Counted from the stretch's first letter, positions 37,007 through 51,100 are shown. The stretch: DNA of 64,000 bases from Canna indica (GCA_034359265.1 CP136892.1:83940001-84004000); one strand, 5' to 3'. Made by a program: numbers and translations. Notes: generated by a model not told the origin, from the sequence alone.

Positions 37007-37800
37007 TCTCGTTTCTGCAAATTAATCGTCGATAAGTTTCCGTTGTCAAAGTTATCATCGGACGAAGACCAATTCCATCAATTCTATACAAATATGCAAA
37101 AGACAAGATCGGGTTCTCACAATTAGATTGAAACAATAAACGAAACATCGAAGAAAAAACTACTCTTTAGGAGGCGCAGTCGATGAGAATTAGATCTGAT
37201 CAATCTAGATGAGCAATTCGAAGACTTCTCTACTCTACCAACAAATCAGATAGCTCGGGCGTGAAGGAAAAAGTAGGCGACGCTAGTCATGACGTAGATC
37301 TGATGAAAAATACCTCACCAACGAGCTCGCGATCGACGCTCGACTAAATCGGACAAGCCAAAACAAAATCCACCAACACATCAAAAGGATCCAAACCAAA
37401 AGAAGATAACCGGACAAAATCGACTGTACTCGCGGCACCCGATCGGGCAAAACCGAATCCGAGGGAGGAAAATATCGAAGGCGCGAAGAGGCTCACCGAT
37501 CTGAAGCTCCCGCGTCAGATGCAAAGACGCGAAGAGATCGGAGGGGAGGTGTCTAAGATCTAGGAGGCGGCATCAGATGTCCCAATAGCAGCAGCAAACA
37601 ACAACAAGCAAGAACAATACCGAGAGCCACTCAATCCCGCTTTTGCTTTCGGTGATCAATAAATAAACCAAGAAACAAATTAAAGGGGTGATTCTTTTGC
37701 TTTAATGCTTTCTTTATCTTCTTCCTCCAATTCCGCCCAACTCATCCAACAACAACAAACGGGAGGGAGACGGAGGGAAGCTTAGCAAATGGTGGTGGAG
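37007..37800 (-). other. 5' UTR and leader intron of the hnRNP gene
   Basis: On the minus strand the donor CAGATCG|GTGAGCC (37496) and acceptor TTTGCAG|AAACGAG (37014/37015) define a leader intron of 482 bases directly before the start codon. The non-coding first exon lies above 37496. Leader introns are common in plant hnRNP genes and often raise expression. Confidence 0.6.
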
Positions 37801-40800
37801 ATGGTGGTATTTTACATCAAATATATATATAACCTTGTTCTATCTATCTGTCTATCTAAAGCACAAGAAGAAGAGAGGAGGAGAAAGAGGGAGAGAGCAC
37901 ATGATGCAGAGAGAAGAGAGAGATTCATATAAATAGATGACAAGTAAGGGAGGGTAAAGAAAAGATGGAGGAGGTGGGCGATGTGGGTTGGCATGTGGTG
38001 AGCAAGAAATGGAAAGAAAAGTTGTTTAACACCATTATCCCTCTCCCTTGGATTTCCATTTCTTCTATTTTCTTATTTTATTCATTTATTTTTCTTTTTT
38101 AAAAAAATCAATTCGTACCAAAAATTAATATTTTTATTATTAAAATCGACTTAAATCATAATTTAATTAAATTTGATGCGCTTTATTCAACCTTTTATAA
38201 AAAAGAAAATTGCTATAATTAAGGATTCAACCTTTAAATTATCTCATTATGTGAACTGTGCATAGAAAGATACTATAATTAAGGATTCAACCTTTGACCA
38301 TAGCTGACATATTTTAATATCATAAGATTTTTTCTGTAGTTCAAATCAAATTTAGCTTGTTTTTTAAAACTAATGAACCAAAATTTTAGCCAAAAAGATT
38401 ATTGTTATTTTTCTTTTTAAAAAAGTATAATTATTTGAATTTACATCGTCAAATATTTTAATTATGTGGTGAATAGATATTATTGTTCTTACTTTCATTT
38501 GAATAAACTTTCAACATATTTAAAGTGGGTCAAATGCAAAACAAAGTGTTGATTTTTCAGTTTACACCTGCGAGCTTATATTAATCTTACAATAGGACTC
38601 CAAAAATGGATATTAAATATGAAAATATGACAGTTGCCAATACTGATATATATTCTACGTAGGTTTTTAATGAATACTTAAAAGCAATCGTGTAAAATAT
38701 AGCATATGTTGAATAATTGGAGTAGTATTGTTTCTTGTGTTTTCCCGTATTAGACTTATTTTTTTTTCAAAAAGTAAAATTTACTTCAAATTATCGGGAC
38801 CATTGAAGTTCCTTACAACGATAATTGAAGATCAGGTAGCTAGTTTGACTAAGGACAAAACTTACGATTCTCCTTGTGTTCTAGCAAATTTGCAGTTCAA
38901 TATGCTACTCGATTACATTCTTTATAGATATAAATTAAAATTTTACATAATTATATGTCGATAACAATGTGAAGATATCGTCCATAGGTGCATTGATTCT
39001 CCAATCTGATACGCTCCACTGATCAAGGTCATTCATCAAAATCTTTAAATTTGATTCAATAATGACATAACAAAAGCAAGAGCATTCCTCACATCAATTG
39101 CTTCCGCGCGCATGAAGAATAGAATTTGCTTACATTCAATAGGTAAGCAATCACCGGAGTTGTTTCTAACAATAAAATGTGCATCGTTTATATATGGATC
39201 AAACCAAAATCATAATTAATTTTAATACAATATGAAGGTGGAGGATTCCATCTAAAATTGAGATTATTTTTTTAGCATTTCCCTCGGTGTTAGGGATTGA
39301 AGTTAAATTGTTGAGGAAAAATAAATTTTTTCTCACTAAGTACATCGACCAAAGCTGTCTCGCATGGTGCAACACCTCATTTTTATAATACCAAATAAAC
39401 CACCAAAATACAATAACTAATCTTCAACCATAAGATTCATTATTCAATACGAGAAGACGGCTATTATATTGGAACAATTTAATTTCTATAAACTATGACA
39501 CCAGCATTATTGCACTACATTGATTTTTTTTTTCCTTACCCGGCGTTTGTTTTATGAGATTGCATCTTAGCATCTTTCATTTTAAGTGTTTCTACGGAGG
39601 TAAATGGAAAACAAGTACTAATGTCCAAATAATACTATATAAAATATGAATTAATTCAGTTATAGTCATTTAAATATTTGAACTTCTTAAAATTTATTTT
39701 TTAAATTATTTTGCCATTGGCATACATATGTTTATTGGAATTACTTACTAATTAGGAGGATAGCTGATGGAGAATTTTGGTTAAAATACGATAAAATAAT
39801 AAGTCAGATTTAAATTAAGAAAAGACCAAGGTCTGTATTGAAAAATGAAGGTAACCCTGTACCAATCATGCAATTAATTTTAATCGGTTAGTGTTTGAAA
39901 TGTAAAATTTAATATTAATCTTTCGAAAATATTTTAAATGACATATTTAATATCCAATTTATTTTATTGAATTTTAATTGTTGTTGTACGTTTGTTTCAC
40001 TAGATATGATATAATATGATAGAATAACAAATGATAGGAAGACGCCAAATTAATTTTCTTATCTTTTGTAAGTATATAGTATCAATTTTATATTATTCTA
40101 ATTATTTTTTTAATTTAAACGTCAAAAAAATAAAATTAATCTATTATCTTATCTTTTTTTTTTTATTTGGTGAAGCAAACATGTCTTTGTAATCTCGTGG
40201 TTTGAAGGGAAAAAAGATCACTAGCTTTTTCTAATGACTTTGTTTAAAATTGATTAAAATATTTGTAATTTACTGGGCAACCTAAATTTATGCATTTATA
40301 TATTGTGATTATTTATCAAATCTGAATCTAAGTTTTGAATTGACAATAAAAATAACATATTGAATGCGAAAAAATATATTCATCGCTGCCTGGACTGCAC
40401 CAACATCCGCACTTTAGTATTTTTCTCGTTTACCATCCTCGTCATTTTTAGACCAATGAGAGCTTGAGATAGAATTCCAACATCTTTCTTTAATATTTTC
40501 ATCTTATTTCTCTTATGTTTCTTATATGAATTCTTAAAACTACACTTTTGAAAGTCTTGAGGCATTTATCCGTGGTAGAAAATAAAAGAGAAGAAATGAG
40601 TATTTTTGCTGGCCAAGGTTGGTGACGATGGTGTGTTCAAAATGCACCAATATAAGAAGAAGAATAAATATGGATGACAATTTGAACTGATTAACCACAA
40701 CTAAATGATTAATCAGACCATAAAATTTAATTGTAGACAGTAAATTTGCGATTTGATTTCGATTTCGATGAGTATAATTAAAAAATTGATTTAATCCGAT

Positions 40801-43800
40801 TATATTTTGGTTACTACATTGTGATTAATTAGTACCCACAAATTGATTAGAAATTATTGTTATTTATATAATTTGATAATAAAATATATAATTGTTCATT
40901 GATTTTTTATACCGATATATTTTTTAGTAACTAATTATTCATTTACTAACTGGTTATTCGTTTAAAAATAAGATAATTGGTTCTAATCGGAATAATTATT
41001 TCGATTCGGTTAACCTGATATCAGTTTGGTTAATTAATTGGTTTTATTTTTGGATATTAATTTCTAAAATTGGTCAAATTTAGCTACGATTTTGATTAGC
41101 GAATTCTTAGATAGTTTTGATTTTAGTTATCTATCAAAAAATACGATTGATCGAACCATTATCATTCCTGAGAATAAAGAATAACATAAAGAGTAGTTGG
41201 GAAAAAAATTATGTTAGGTATATTGTTTCACAAAATACAAGAGTATTTATGGTACATTGTGAAAATTGTTTTCAATTTTGCTTTTTTTTGTTTTGATTTT
41301 TGTTAATTTGAAATTTATAATTTTAAATTTGATAAATAGCCAATATATTAATATGCAACTAACGTACTTAATATATTGGTTCAAATATGCATAAGAGAAG
41401 CTTATATATATATATATATAATGCAGTGAGTTCAAAAGACTAACAGGTTCGAACAGTCATTTAAATTTAAATTTCACTTGTTAAGTCACAATATATTTCC
41501 ATCAAAATGTTGGGCAACTTAAGTATATATATATAATCATTTATTTTCGTTTAAATTTCATTTCAAATGAGTGAAATTAAAATTATCGACTTTTGTTTCT
41601 AATTAAAATACTATAATATTAATTTTATTTGATTTATTTGATTTATTGATTTATTTCATTTATTAATTTTAATATTTATAATATTAAAATGAATGATTTA
41701 TTTATTTATTTAAAATACTAAAATTTCATTTCAAATGATTTATTTGATTTATACTATAATATTAAAATACTATAATATTAATATTAAGTTTATTTATTTG
41801 ATTTATTAGATATGATATGATAGAATAATAAATTAAAAAGTATTTGATAAAAATTTTAAATCCGATTTATATTAAATATAATATTAATTTTTTTTTTATA
41901 TTTTTTTTTTTAATCAATGCACTAAATAAAGAATGAATTTAAATTCATCCTTTATTCTATAATCTATTATCCTACTATACTATTTATAATTTTTTCCTAT
42001 GATTTTAAATTTATTTTATTGAAAGTCAAAAAAATATTTTCTCTCTCCACGAAATTATTCCCATCCCCAAAAGAAACATGTACTAGCCACGGAACTCTTT
42101 CAATTATTTTAAAAATTATTAATTGATAATTTATTAATATTTTATTAATTTGAAATAATGCATTAAACAAATAAACAAACCATTCATTTTAATTTCAAAA
42201 ATCTGCATGACCTCATCAATTTCAATTAATCCTCCCAAAATAAATGTGACATATTTGTTTGCTTAAAAATATTTTTTGATATCACATCATTAATTGTCAT
42301 GCCAATTAATGGATAAAATAATTCGGTTTAATTAAAAAAAGATAAAATCAGATTTAATTGCACAAATTCTAGTTATTTATAATTTTAATATTATTTTTAT
42401 CACTAAAAAACTTTAAACAAAGCTAGGTGTTTTTGTTATTATAACAGTACATAAATGCATTATCACGGGGACTCTGCTAACTCGGTCGAAGTTAAGCAGG
42501 ACTTCATGGGTCATTGATGTGATTAGGTGTCCAAATTTGCATGAGCTGGCATGGTTTTGCGCCGTCCATTGATCACAACCCTTTAAACGTGCACGCGCCT
42601 AAGGAAAGGATCCGGATGCGACGCTTGTACATGTGAGCTGGTTCGGTGGTTCCTGCTACAATTGCACTCGCCCATCCATCATCAGTCATCAATTCTTCAT
42701 CGTGCCAATAAATGTATTTAATTTGAGCCATATGATTCTGTATACTTGGGGGAATGCATAAATTATTTTGTTGTTATCTGTTGAATTCGAACATAATGTC
42801 ATCGACTTAGACTCTTTCAAGCTCCCGTGTGGTATTGCCAACTGTGAATAACATAATTAGTGACAACATATTATAAATTGCTTAAAGATCTAGAATTCGA
42901 TATCTAATATGATCATATATTATGATTTTCTATATTTATTATATATATAAAAAAGCTCTCGTGTGATATTTAGCTTCTCAATTGTCCTTTGCAAGATCGA
43001 TCGAGTTAGTTCCGATCGTCATGCGTGGTTGATGAAGAATTAGATAAATAGATAAATTGCACGATAGAGAAAAGGAAAAAAAAATCTAGGGGAAAAAACT
43101 CTTAAATGTATACTCACTCAAACTTAGAATTTACAATTTGATTGTTAGAAGATCCAATTCCTGGTTATATTATTCCTCACTCTCAATGGTTCAAATTAAT
43201 TCAATCTAATATTGTAGAGGAAATCTCTAGAATTGTCTAGTGAAAGCACCTCTTTACTAGGAGAAGCACCTCTTTGCTTAGGAAAGACACACCTTGATTT
43301 CAATTTCTACAAAATTCTATATTTTCAATAATTAATTATAATAATATAGAAAATGAAAGAACAATCTAGAGAAAGCACAACCTTCATTGTCTATGTTGGG
43401 TGGTGTACGTGGATCGCTGCAGGGCAGTGCGTTACAATAAGAGTGCGAATTTGTTGGGATTACCTTTTTAAAAAATTAAATTATATATATATATATATAT
43501 ATATTTAATTTTAAACTCCGTTAACCTTATTTAAAAAATTATTTTCACACAATAAAAAAATTAGAGAAAATTATAAAGACCTCATAAGTAATTTACATAA
43601 TTTGATTAGAATTTTTTTTAATAATCAAACAATTTTAAAATTACTATCCAAAATTGAATCAATTAAATGTCGAATATTACTAATTAATTCAAATAGATAA
43701 GATTATCTGATTATTAATAGATAGTAATTTTTTTTATAATAAAAAAAAAAAAAATCACAACAGATGATCATACTAAGATACGAATTCTAAATTTTTTAGG

Positions 43801-44240
43801 TAACATTCAATATGTTGTCATCAACTGTGCGTAGCACAATTGACATTAATAGTTGGTCAATTACTAAAAAATTAAAATATATAATGCTATTTATATCAAA
43901 ATTATTCGCTATAGTTGAAGAAATAAATTGATACAGTAATATACCATCTTTTAATCTTTTATCTAAAAAAATATCACGCTGCTGTTAAATTTTATATTAT
44001 TAATCAAATAACTATCAATTATTCGTAAGATAATAATCAAAAATCGAATTGAATTTAAATGATTTTCTAAATCTACGGACCAAAATCGAAAATAACTACA
44101 AAATTACTAACTATAACCAAATTTTGCAATATGATTAGTTAGCTCCGGTTAATCGATTTAAATGATCATTCATAATTATCAAAATGGTTCACCAATATTT
44201 GACGCGGGTTCGGGCCCAATTCGCACACCCGGCCCATCTT
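37801..44240. other. AT-rich gene-poor region
   Basis: It starts with the hnRNP promoter (GA-rich tracts, TATATATA near 37822). Then about 6 kb of very AT-rich sequence carries short open stretches only. Seen inside: a 23-base duplication (CTATAATTAAGGATTCAACC at about 38214 and 38273), a possible MITE at 39991-40179, a region with GGTTCGATTAAT-like words at 40690-41165, (TA)n near 43482-43505, and a GC-richer island at 42455-42720. Confidence 0.45.
39991..40179. mobile_element. Possible small MITE (TTTGTTTCAC ends)
   Basis: TTTGTTTCACTA at the left is mirrored by TGGTGAAGCAAA at the right (complement TTTGCTTCACCA). The interior is AT-rich and partly self-complementary (GATAGAATAA / TTATCTTATC). 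It shares ends with the candidate at 21684-21884. Target duplication is not clear. Confidence 0.4.
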
Positions 44241-44339
44241 ATAGTTTTTACCCGCAAATGACGAGCGTGGAGCCCACGAGACACACAGCCTTGGGAAGTG
44301 GAAACTGATAGCTCGCTACTTTAATCTCCTCCTCGATTA

Positions 44340-44720
44340 ATTCAGGCTCGAAAACCCTAGAATATATCCTCCGGTTGAACCCATTGGGGAAAGAAAGGAA
44401 ACCCTCGTTATTCGATCTCTTCGATTCTCCCCCCGCCAATGGCCTCGGTCAGGCTCTCGACCGTCCGATACGCCTCCCGTGCATCGGACGCCAGTAACGC
44501 CAGCAAAGAACCTGTCCTCTGAGGCGCGCCATCGCCAAACGCGCCACCTCCTGATCCCTCGTCGAGGCGCCGGGTCACGCCGATGGTGAGAGGAATTCAA
44601 GGAGACGATGACGAATGCGAAGCCGGGATCGGCAGATGGCGCGGCCCTCGTCGTTTCCCCCCGGTCTGACCAGTGGAGGACATCGAGGAGGGCGCCAAAG
44701 AGTCGCATTTCTCAGTTCTC
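44340..44720 (+). pseudogene. Possible gene relic: 5' leader plus broken reading frame
   Basis: A GC-rich island in AT-rich DNA. It begins with AAAACCCTAGAA, a telo-box-like word typical of plant 5' leaders, then a pyrimidine-rich stretch and ATG at 44439 (CCGCCAATGG). The frame reads MASVRLSTVRYASRASDASN, like an organelle-targeting start, but stops after 27 codons. Open, Arg-rich sequence continues in other frames. I do not recognise the parent gene; a short non-coding transcript is an alternative. Confidence 0.3.
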
Positions 44721-45420
44721 ACCCTGTTAAAATTTTGTTTTGAATGCAAATACTGCTCCGCAGCCACAGCGTCCTTCTGCTGAGTAAAAAGCAGTTTCAG
44801 AACTGCGGTTTCTGACTAAGAAGAGCTAAATACAGTAAGTAAATGCCACGAAACTGTATCTCGTAATCTTTGTTCATGTATATATTCTTCTAAAAATGTG
44901 CTTAATAATCTTTTTAATCCTGAATTATAATTTAATCCATAATCATGAAGTTTATTAATGTGAATATTAGGAGAATTATTAAGCACATCAATTACAAAAT
45001 TTTAGCATTTTTGATAAGTTTTATATCGTCATAGGAAAGCTATCGATTTTAGACACATGTCTTGAAAGAAGATCTTGATTGCTATTTGATAAGTGCCAGT
45101 GAAACCATATCTCTCTCTCACGTAGGTTTGATTATTATTTGTTTGAGTAGGTTATGTGTTATTTGGATTTATCTTTTATAAGTTAGTGGATTAGTGGTTC
45201 AGTTAGCGTTCTTAAATGGGTATGTGTAGTGGGGTGAGTGTAGAGTTCTGGCAAGGATATGGTACAGCATTTATCCCTTTTTGCATAAAAAATATTTCAT
45301 TCTTTTTCTCGGAAATTTGTGAGTTTTCTTTCCTATTTGAAGCTCGCATTTATCCCTTTGAACTGTTTGCAATTGTGTGGTGGTCCGATTGTGAAGCCGT
45401 GACCATAACAGCTCCCTGTC

Positions 45421-45738
45421 CCGCGTCATCTAGTGTGGCACAATTTTCTAGTGAATGATGTAGTGGTAGAGGAAGATGATGAATGTTACAGGTTCGGTGA
45501 TGTTGATTATGATCCCATATTTATGCCTAACAATGGTGATCTATTTCATGATTGTCACTTGAAATCAACGAGTTCACAAGGAAAGGTATAGCATTGGATA
45601 ATGGAGAGCAGGCCACTAGAAAAGGCATCATTTGCAGGTCCAAGTTCTAGAGTGACACAAATTTTTAGTGAGAATTATGAAAAAGTGGTAGAGGAACATG
45701 ATGAGGGTTACAAGTTTTGCGATGTTGATTATGATGTC
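45421..45738 (+). repeat. Duplicated coding-like segment
   Basis: Two ~95-base copies (about 45425-45515 and 45640-45737) share TCTAGWGTGRCACAA, GTGGTAGAGGAA.ATGATGA and GATGTTGATTATGAT. The second copy is open and would encode an acidic peptide (VVEEHDEGYKFCDVDYD). The first is broken by stops. This may be the remains of a repeat-containing protein or of a transposon; the family is not recognised. Confidence 0.5.
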
Positions 45739-45819
45739 TCGTCTTTTTCCTCATAATTATTTGATTGTATCTTTTTCCATAAGTATTTTCTTTTGGACAA
45801 GGATTATGGTGTTAAGTTT

Positions 45820-46886
45820 CGGGGATTTCACAAAATCTGATTTTGGGATTGAAAAATTTTCAAATTCGGATTTTGAGGGTCAAAATTTTTAAAACCGGAA
45901 TCAAGTGGATTTGATATTTACTTTACCCCTGGGCTAAAGTCTCCCGCCAGTTAAAGACTTTGGTTAAAAATTAAAAAATATATAAAAATAATTTTTTAAA
46001 AAATAATTATAATTTATATAAAAAATTATAATAAAACTAAAGTGCTAGAGTCTAAAAAATATATTTTCAAACTTTTTAATTCATTAGAGATTTTTGCATA
46101 AAGTCTATAAAATTAAATTTAAATTAAAAATTATGAAATATTTTGATGAAAAACCCACAACACATCTTTTGTATTTTAAAAAAGATATTTCATTAATTAA
46201 AATTATTATTTTTGAATTATAAAACTATTATAGACATTGGGCAAAAGTCTCTAATACATTAGAGACTTTCGCCTAAAGTCTATAAAGTTAAATTTAAAAT
46301 AAAAATATTAAAATATTTTTTGTCCAAAATATTTTGACAGACTCTAAGCACATCTTTTATATCACATATATATATTTTTTGAATTAAATATTATTTTTAT
46401 AATTAAAAAATTATTATAAGCAAAAGTTTCTAATTCATTAGAGACTTAACCAGCAAGTTTCTAATAGCTTCATATTTTTTTTAAAAAATATTTGAATTAA
46501 TGAAATAATTTTTAATGATACAAAAGATGTACTATGATTCCAAAAAATATTTTACATTAAAATATTTCATAATTTTTAGTTTAAATTTAAATTTATAGAC
46601 TTTGTGCAAAAGTCTTTAATGTATTAGAGAGTTTGAAAATATATTTTTTATACTCTAATATCTCATTTTTATCATAAAAAATATTTTATAAATTTAAATT
46701 ATTATTTTTTAATATTTTTTTTATTTTTAATATTTTATTTTTTATATATTTTTGACTGGTTAGAGACTTTGGCCCAGGGGTAAAATAGGCATCGAATCCA
46801 CTACATTTCAATTTTGAAAATTTTGATCCCCAAAATTCGGATCTGGGAATTTCTCTCTCCGAAAATCTGGTTTTGAAAAATTGCTG
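45820..46886. mobile_element. Mutator-like non-autonomous element, copy B
   Basis: A 1067-base relative of the element at 29911-31183. It starts CGGGGATTTCACAAAATC and ends GGTTTTGAAAAATTGCTG (complement CAGCAATTTTTCAAAACC). The perfect 9-base duplication GTTAAGTTT flanks it (45811-45819, 46887-46895). Inverted repeats run about 130 bases; the block TTTACCCCTGGGCYAAAGTC is almost perfectly mirrored. Palindromes of the GCAAAAGTCTCTAA...TTAGAGACTT type recur near 46213-46270 and 46408-46446. No coding capacity. Confidence 0.82.
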
Positions 46887-46895
46887 GTTAAGTTT

Positions 46896-48120
46896 TAGTT
46901 ATATGGTTGAGAACTTTGATTTGTTTGCTATTATATACTTTTGGTTATTACATTATGTGACTTTTGATATATATGTTATGAATATTGTAGTTGTAAATTA
47001 GTTATACTTTTACCTTGCATGTCAACCTATGGCTCCTTGGCGACTAGGTGCACCTGCCCCTTTAATAGCTATAATTCCAGCTGTTTTTAAAATGATTGCT
47101 ATTGTTTCTGGTCATTTTTTTGGCTCCTTATAATCATCAGTTGTTCCTGGTTTTTTTCCTTTTTGCAATTTATGCTGTTTTTGGTAGATTTCTAAGTGGT
47201 TCTATTTGATCTCCATTGGCTTCTCAACTATTCTTATTATTTTTTGGCTGCTTAAAGAAAATTCCGATCTTGCTACATTTCAGAAGCGCTATAGTTTGCA
47301 CCAGTTCGTAAGCTCTAATTTCTAGTAAAAGCTGGCGAGTTGGGTAATTTTGGTGCATGTTAATACAGGGAGAACATTCTTTCCTTAGCATGTTCATATC
47401 ACCATATTGTGGTGCATGTTACGTTGGTTTTGAAAGCTTAGAGAATGTGGACCCATTCTTAGAATCTAGTCCTCCAAGTGATTGACTATCTTTAAAATTC
47501 TTCAGGGTTAATCCTCAACATGCCTTTAATGCCGAAATTGCGTTTACGCGAGACAGAGAATTGTGGATCTCCAGCGACTTTATAGAAATTATTTGCTCTT
47601 ATATTTTCTTCATCTTTATCCATGTAAATTTTTATTATGACCTAAAATATTGATTGATTTATGATAAGGCAAATCTCAAATTGATATGCATAATGCATCT
47701 TTTGTTTTTTTTGCAGAGTTAACTGTGTTAATCTAGAGAAGTTCAACAATTAGAATTCATGTTTGGCACATATGCGGAAAATAGAAAATACTATCCAGGT
47801 GATAAGACTCAGAATAACATCATATGACAATAGGATATTTCCCTGGATCCGAAATACAATACTAAGCATAACTTTCACACAGTGATCTACCTCATGTGTA
47901 CATGCATTTCATTTTCGACTAGCTGATGAAAGGTAAGAGTACCTCTAAGGATCCCATTATTTGAAGTGTTCCAAACTGACATTTTTGGATCTTATATTTT
48001 GATATTTCTTAAATTTTTTGAACCACCTACAAGTTGAAAGGACCTCATTCACCCAAACGCCATGGATGGGTTTGTCCGCTAGTTAACTGCCCACAGAAGT
48101 GTACTACTGGATGTATTTAG
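46896..48120. other. Spacer and 3' UTR of the OPT gene
   Basis: The right end should be the 3' UTR of the minus-strand OPT gene. The remainder shows no gene, RNA or delimited repeat. Confidence 0.4.
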
Positions 48121-51100
48121 TTAGAAGACTGGACAACCTTTAACTGATATACCAGGTGCAGTTGGACATGTTGCCAAAGGGCAGTGATCAAGCTCTGTGC
48201 CCCACCAGCTCAAATTGTGATTCTCATTTTGTAGAGCAAAGAATATTAGCACTCCCATGAATGCTGTTCCTGCATCCAAAGCTGCAGATAAGACATAGTT
48301 GTATTTCTGCCACCATCCCTTCCTGTATTTGAAAACAAAGTAGTTGAAGATGGTTCCTGTGATGAGCCAACTAGCTATGTTGGTTGGAGTTGCAGGTGGC
48401 ATTCCAGCAAAACCATAGGAGATGACAGGTATATTGATGAGAGGGATCCACTTCTTCTCTGGAAACATTTTGCTTAATGCCCACACAGGAACAGGTAAAA
48501 CAGCTCCAATGAGGAATAACCACACCATGTTCCTATACAGCCCTCCGTGCCCGAAGAGGCGGCCAGGGCCAATTAGGCCCCATATGACAGAAGCATCGAA
48601 GGTAACTCTATACTTGGGGCAAGTCCATGGGCTATCAGGGTGTAGTGAGTCTACATCACAAATATTCCCAATGTTTTCAAGCATCCACCAAGCCACTGCA
48701 AGGTTCAAGACTCCAGCAACAAGAGTTCCAACAAGCTGAGAGAAAAAAATGGAAGCTCCAAGTCACTAGATAGTATTCTTTTAGTGGAATAATGATTTTG
48801 GATGTAGAATTTGTGTATCACCTGAGCAGTGTACATGCACCTAGGTGGAATCTTCATATAATGGCCAAGCTTCAGATCGGCAAGGAATGAAAGGGCATGG
48901 ATGGTGCTGATTCTGCCATATATCTTGAACAGCAGATTTGCAATTGGTTTGCCAGGGAGGACATACCCAATCATAAACTGGGCTATAATATCATATCCAG
49001 GTTGCTGTGAGCCAACACAATGAAACATATCAGCTTCACCATCAAGTGTGTTCATGTCTCTAATTTTTGGCTTATCAAATATGAATAATTTGTTGTAGCG
49101 TGGTTGGTGCAATGTGTTCTTAGTATAAATATAGCTTCTCAGCCGTGGACAAAGTCTGTTTACCTGATTCGTGGTTGCTTGAATGACTCCAATGGGCAGT
49201 GTGACAAGCCAAGCCAAACCAAAGGCAAATAACATGCCCCACCAAGGCAGCTGCACTTCCTTTTTCCAGACAAAACACATCATCAGTGACAAAACAATGC
49301 TTCCCACCAGTAGGATGAGGAACCACCACTGCGGAACTTGCTTGTACTTCCTCATCAGTTTGGCATGGATGTCCAACTTTTCAGAATTCATTGCTGACTT
49401 GCTCTGCCTCCACATGTCCCTAAGAGTCAAAAAGGTTAGTAGATTACTATTTTTGAAAATTTCTATACCTATATTTCTAGAAATACTACAGATTAAAACT
49501 GGGCAAACATGCTTTAAGCTGTCGAGTTACCTTCCATGGAACAGTAGAACATGGGTAATGGTTGCTGTGAATCTCGCAAATCCTGATCCGATTGAGAGCG
49601 CAAAAAGAGGGCTCAGATAAAGCTTTCCATATCTCTCATATGCAGCAACATTGAGGTCAAAATCAGGTGTCAATACCCTGGTAGTATCATACTTCTGGCC
49701 TGTTGTTGTGAAGAGCTGATTTGAGAATATGGGGAACTTCCTTGCATCGAATGTGTTGAATTTCCAGTAACATAAAGGTACTATAATGTAGATGAACATG
49801 ATGAATCCAACTGCTACGTTAAGGATGGAGAACCATGGTGTCACCAGAGGGCTCCCATGGTACGCAGAGATCCCTGCCCAATCAAGTGTAAATGCCCCAA
49901 CCCCAAGACCATGATAAGCTGAGCCAATCTGCTGTGCAGTAATACTATGCGGCCATGCCCAGCACACCCATGAGAAGAAGGTCAATATTGGCAAGAGGTA
50001 CCCGGGCAACGTGTAGTATGCAAAACTTGCAATAAAGAATATGAGAAAGAACTTCATCCTGCTTATCCCTTTAGATTCTGTGTCCTTCTCGTGCAGAGCT
50101 CTGTAACATCAGTTGAGCAATCAGTAAAGATGACAACCATCTAAAACAAGGATTCGTATGATACCTGTATATTTTAAAATATTTGTTTGGTCAATATCAG
50201 CATAAATATGGGTTGGATAGGTCGGCAAAGATAAGTACCAAATCACTATCCAAATCCATGATTTGGAATATTCTGAAGTTAAGAATAAGCACTTCGTTTT
50301 TGAACAAATAAGAATACGAACTAAATATAGGCCCACATGAAGAAGAATTTTTTTCATTCCTGTTGGAATTGTCTTAGTGAGCCAGCTTAGAGAGTGAATG
50401 CCAACCATCCACAAAATATGCAAGCATCCTAAAGGGGCAACGATTCCAATCCTGAGCAAGAACAATAATGCAAATTTTATTCCAGTGTGAAGGAAGGGCT
50501 CACAAGCAGTCATGACCTCAGTCACATGCTGGAGAATAAGCTTCTGTTGACTCTTGTTTTTGTCAGGTTCCCTATACTAAGTATTCAGATTAAATGATAT
50601 CTCTTGAGGATGAGATATAATTGTATGCACGCCAAACAATGAATATGGACAAAACATGATCATATGGTGGAAGATATATAGAAAGCAAGGAATTGACCTG
50701 AAGAGGGAGACCTGAGCAAGATTTGAAGGCCACCACATCTCAGCTGGCTCCACTAAATACTTTCTCATCATTCCAGCCCATCCATAACCCAATACCTACA
50801 AATTAATTCACTTATTATATAGCTAGATCATTTTAATTTTCAATACAAAGTGATACAAATATGGTTTATCCATTGACCTCATAACAGTACTCATAATCAT
50901 ATACTGGCTAGTCAAGCCTTTGGAAAAAACAGAGAAATCTCAAAAGAAAGAATTAGAAGACAGCTATTGAGTTGTATTTTTTCACCAGTTGACCATTGAC
51001 TTACTCTAACTCATCAAGAAATCATAAAGATACTTCACAAGCTAAAAACTGAGACTACAACATATACTAAAAGACAAAAGTAGAAAAGATAGGGACCCTG

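Noticed and set aside
36737..37126. 129-codon plus-strand frame
   Set aside because: It is the antisense shadow of the hnRNP first coding exon and leader intron.
42470..42515. 5S rRNA gene fragment
   Set aside because: Only a 10-base word and a loose ATGGGT match are shared; the rest of 5S rRNA is absent.
50121..50525. 134-codon hydrophobic frame as an extra OPT exon
   Set aside because: It lies in intron 2; joining 50698 directly to 50100 gives the conserved FRALHEKD, and the frame has no OPT similarity.
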